Part shown: one piece after another, positions 13,526-14,990 of the stretch
How the letters are laid out: each line of letters begins with the position of its first letter
Position numbering within the stretch: the first letter of the stretch is position 1
Program-made: the position numbers and the translations under genes
The notes under the pieces: model-generated
Database searches by the model: none
Told to the model about the DNA's origin: nothing
The model's input: only the letters and a program-made list of their open reading frames with translations
Assembly (NCBI GenBank): GCA_929200295.1
Contig: CAKMZE010000014.1
Span: 2,280-17,269, forward strand
Source: an uncultured Alphaproteobacteria bacterium
GTDB taxonomy: Bacteria; Pseudomonadota; Alphaproteobacteria; Rhodobacterales; Rhodobacteraceae
Length of the DNA stretch: 14,990 nucleotides
Reading direction: 5' to 3'

Positions 13526-14008
13526 ATGAATAACTTTATTGCGCGCGTGTTTTGTGCCATTTCAATATCCGCCATTGCATCGACTGCGTCTGCTTGGGAG
13601 GTTTTTACAGAGACTGGAGATGATGGTCGTGTGTTTACGGTTGCTGAGCAACAAAGCGAGGCTGGTGCATTCCTGACGCTTGTGTGTGTCGAGCAGAAGA
13701 CTCACATCGAAATTATTGTGCCGATTGGGCAGGCTGATGTGGATGACGCCACGATGCTCTTACAGATTGATGGGCAACCTGAAAGATTGCTCTCGGGCTA
13801 TATTGAAAGCATTGATGCAAGTACGTCGGTATTTGTAGCCCTAGATCGTAGAGACGAACCTGCGGTTGCGACAAACACCCTGATTAATGAAATCATCGCA
13901 GGGCGCGAGCTTTATGCTGGCGACCCAGATATGCGAGAGGCTTATGATCGCTGGCCATTGTCGGGATCGGCTAAAGCCGTAGGCGATATGCGTGGCAAAT
14001 GTAAATAA
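13526..14008 (+). CDS. Small secreted protein, unknown function
   Basis: A 160-residue protein with a signal peptide (1-23, cut likely after ASA before Trp24). The mature part is small, acidic and predicted mainly beta, with two cysteines, C54 (LTLVCVE) and C159 (GKC at the end), that could form a disulfide. The pattern VCVEQKTHIEIIVPIG, then LQIDGQPERLLSG, then LSGSAKAVGDM looks like a small periplasmic beta-sandwich domain, but I cannot assign a family. A strong AGGGAGGGG ribosome site precedes the ATG. It has its own upstream region and faces the MATE gene tail to tail across 24 bases. Confidence 0.85.
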   Translation: MNNFIARVFCAISISAIASTASAWEVFTETGDDGRVFTVAEQQSEAGAFLTLVCVEQKTHIEIIVPIGQADVDDATMLLQIDGQPERLLSGYIESIDASTSVFVALDRRDEPAVATNTLINEIIAGRELYAGDPDMREAYDRWPLSGSAKAVGDMRGKCK

Positions 14009-14032
14009 ACCGGGCTGAACTGCTTTGTGCGC

Positions 14033-14990
14033 TTATGCCTCAGCATCTGCGCGCGCTTCAAGTGCTGGGTAGCGATACCCCAGCGTGAGGCCGCGCACGA
14101 GAAAGCTAATGAGCAAGCCTAGCCACAGCCCATGATTGCCCCAATAGGCCATCAGAACCCAAACAGATGCAAAATACACCGCCGCAGAGACCGCCATCAT
14201 ATCGCACATATCGCGGGTCCGGGTTGCGCCGATAAATATCCCATCCAGCATCCATGATGCGACCCCGATCAAAGGTGCAGCAACCATATAAGGCAGATAG
14301 GTACGCGCTGCGATCTGCACCTCGGGTGCCGTTGTCATAATGTCGATGATCTGTCCACCTGTCAGAGCAAATGCGAGGCTTAGGGTGACGCAAACAATCA
14401 GCCCCCAAAAGCTGGTCAATAAGGCGGCACGACGCAATGTCTTGCGATTGCGCGCACCCAAAGCTTGGCCCACGAGCGCCTCGGCGGCGAAGGCAAAGCC
14501 ATCCATCGCATGGGCCGTGATATAAAGAAATTGCAGCAACACCTGATTGGCGGCGAGTGTGACATCGCCAAAATCAGCGCCCCAAAACAGAAAGCTGACG
14601 AAAATGGCTTGCAGTAGCACTGAGCGGATCATGATATCGCCGTTCACAGCGGCCATATGTTTGAGCCGCGCCGGGTCAAAGAGCCGCGCAGGATCGCGCC
14701 AAGCCTTGCCAGCAAAGGCATCACGGCAAAGCCACAGCCCCAATGCGAGCCCACCCCATTCTGCGATGAATGTGGCCCAACCCCCTCCGGCTACGCCCCA
14801 GTCGAATTGCAGCACAAAAACCAGATCAAGCAGGATGTTAACGCCGTTCATCAGTAGCTGAATGGCCAATACAGCCCGGGTTCGTTCCCGCGCGATTAAC
14901 CACCCCGTGATCCCATAAAGCGCAATCGCCGCCGGGGCTGACCAAATGCGAATACGCATATAGGTGCGCGCCATGCCTTCGACCTCGGGG
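14033..14990 (-). CDS. MATE family efflux transporter (partial, N-terminus off the right edge)
   Basis: The frame stays open to the window edge, so the start lies outside; about 318 codons are visible of a family that usually has about 450. Visible features are several hydrophobic helices, the segment EVEGMARTYMRIRIWSAPAA at the start of the second half, VLLQFLYITAHAMDGFAFAAEALVGQALGARN, and a C-terminal helix ending with LVRGLTLGYRYPALEA. The AMDGFAFAAEALVGQALGA block is typical of the DinF-like branch of MATE exporters. It probably exports toxic organic cations or drugs in exchange for H+ or Na+; the substrate cannot be told. An internal ATG at 14974 is not the true start. Confidence 0.92.
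   Translation of the reverse strand, partial: PEVEGMARTYMRIRIWSAPAAIALYGITGWLIARERTRAVLAIQLLMNGVNILLDLVFVLQFDWGVAGGGWATFIAEWGGLALGLWLCRDAFAGKAWRDPARLFDPARLKHMAAVNGDIMIRSVLLQAIFVSFLFWGADFGDVTLAANQVLLQFLYITAHAMDGFAFAAEALVGQALGARNRKTLRRAALLTSFWGLIVCVTLSLAFALTGGQIIDIMTTAPEVQIAARTYLPYMVAAPLIGVASWMLDGIFIGATRTRDMCDMMAVSAAVYFASVWVLMAYWGNHGLWLGLLISFLVRGLTLGYRYPALEARADAEA

Noticed and set aside
1..14990. CRISPR arrays, tRNA or rRNA genes, insertion sequences
   Set aside because: No regularly spaced direct repeats, no cloverleaf or rRNA signature, and no transposase or terminal inverted repeats seen on either strand.

Overview
The window looks like chromosomal DNA of a marine-type alphaproteobacterium of the Rhodobacterales / Roseobacter group. 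This rests on several inferences: the RimO N-terminus (MSQNPPDLRPD), a DUF1467 protein, a RibH2-type lumazine synthase behind an FMN riboswitch, a single-domain YigZ/IMPACT protein, and GC-rich housekeeping genes. There are no rRNA or tRNA genes, no CRISPR array and no recognisable insertion sequence. Most of it is ordinary core genome, with one gene that looks acquired (a GH43 glycosidase) and one poorly understood two-gene nuclease/membrane-protein unit.

Layout. 1-476 (-): 5'-anchored part of a secreted four-EF-hand protein that runs off the left edge. 643-1697 (+): a DUF983 membrane protein translationally coupled to a Nudix hydrolase. 1701-2519 (-): exported lambda-lysozyme-like muramidase. 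2520-2922: a gene-free, AT-rich stretch with a perfect 14-bp palindrome. 2923-4488 (+): secreted GH43 glycosidase with a C-terminal CBM6-like domain, closed by a rho-independent terminator (4532-4574). 4668-6056 (+): rimO.

6029-10527 (-): a long run of minus-strand genes. In transcription order these are a lipoprotein M48 protease, an FMN riboswitch, ribH, dgkA, a short yigZ-like gene, a PD-(D/E)XK nuclease-like gene, and a membrane/coiled-coil protein that starts at a TTG codon coupled to the nuclease stop. The last gene overlaps the 3' end of rimO tail to tail by 28 bases.

10730-13130 (+): class II histone-deacetylase-like amidohydrolase, a YdjA-type nitroreductase and an EI24/CysZ-like membrane protein, closely spaced and probably one operon. 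13117-13404 (-): DUF1467 protein, overlapping the previous gene tail to tail. 13526-14008 (+): small secreted protein of unknown function. 14033-14990 (-): C-terminal part of a MATE-family exporter that runs off the right edge.

The clearest functional link is FMN control of riboflavin synthesis at ribH. The most open biological question is the nuclease plus membrane-coiled-coil pair at 6029-8195. It has the layout of an effector and a membrane partner, but nothing in the sequence proves its role.
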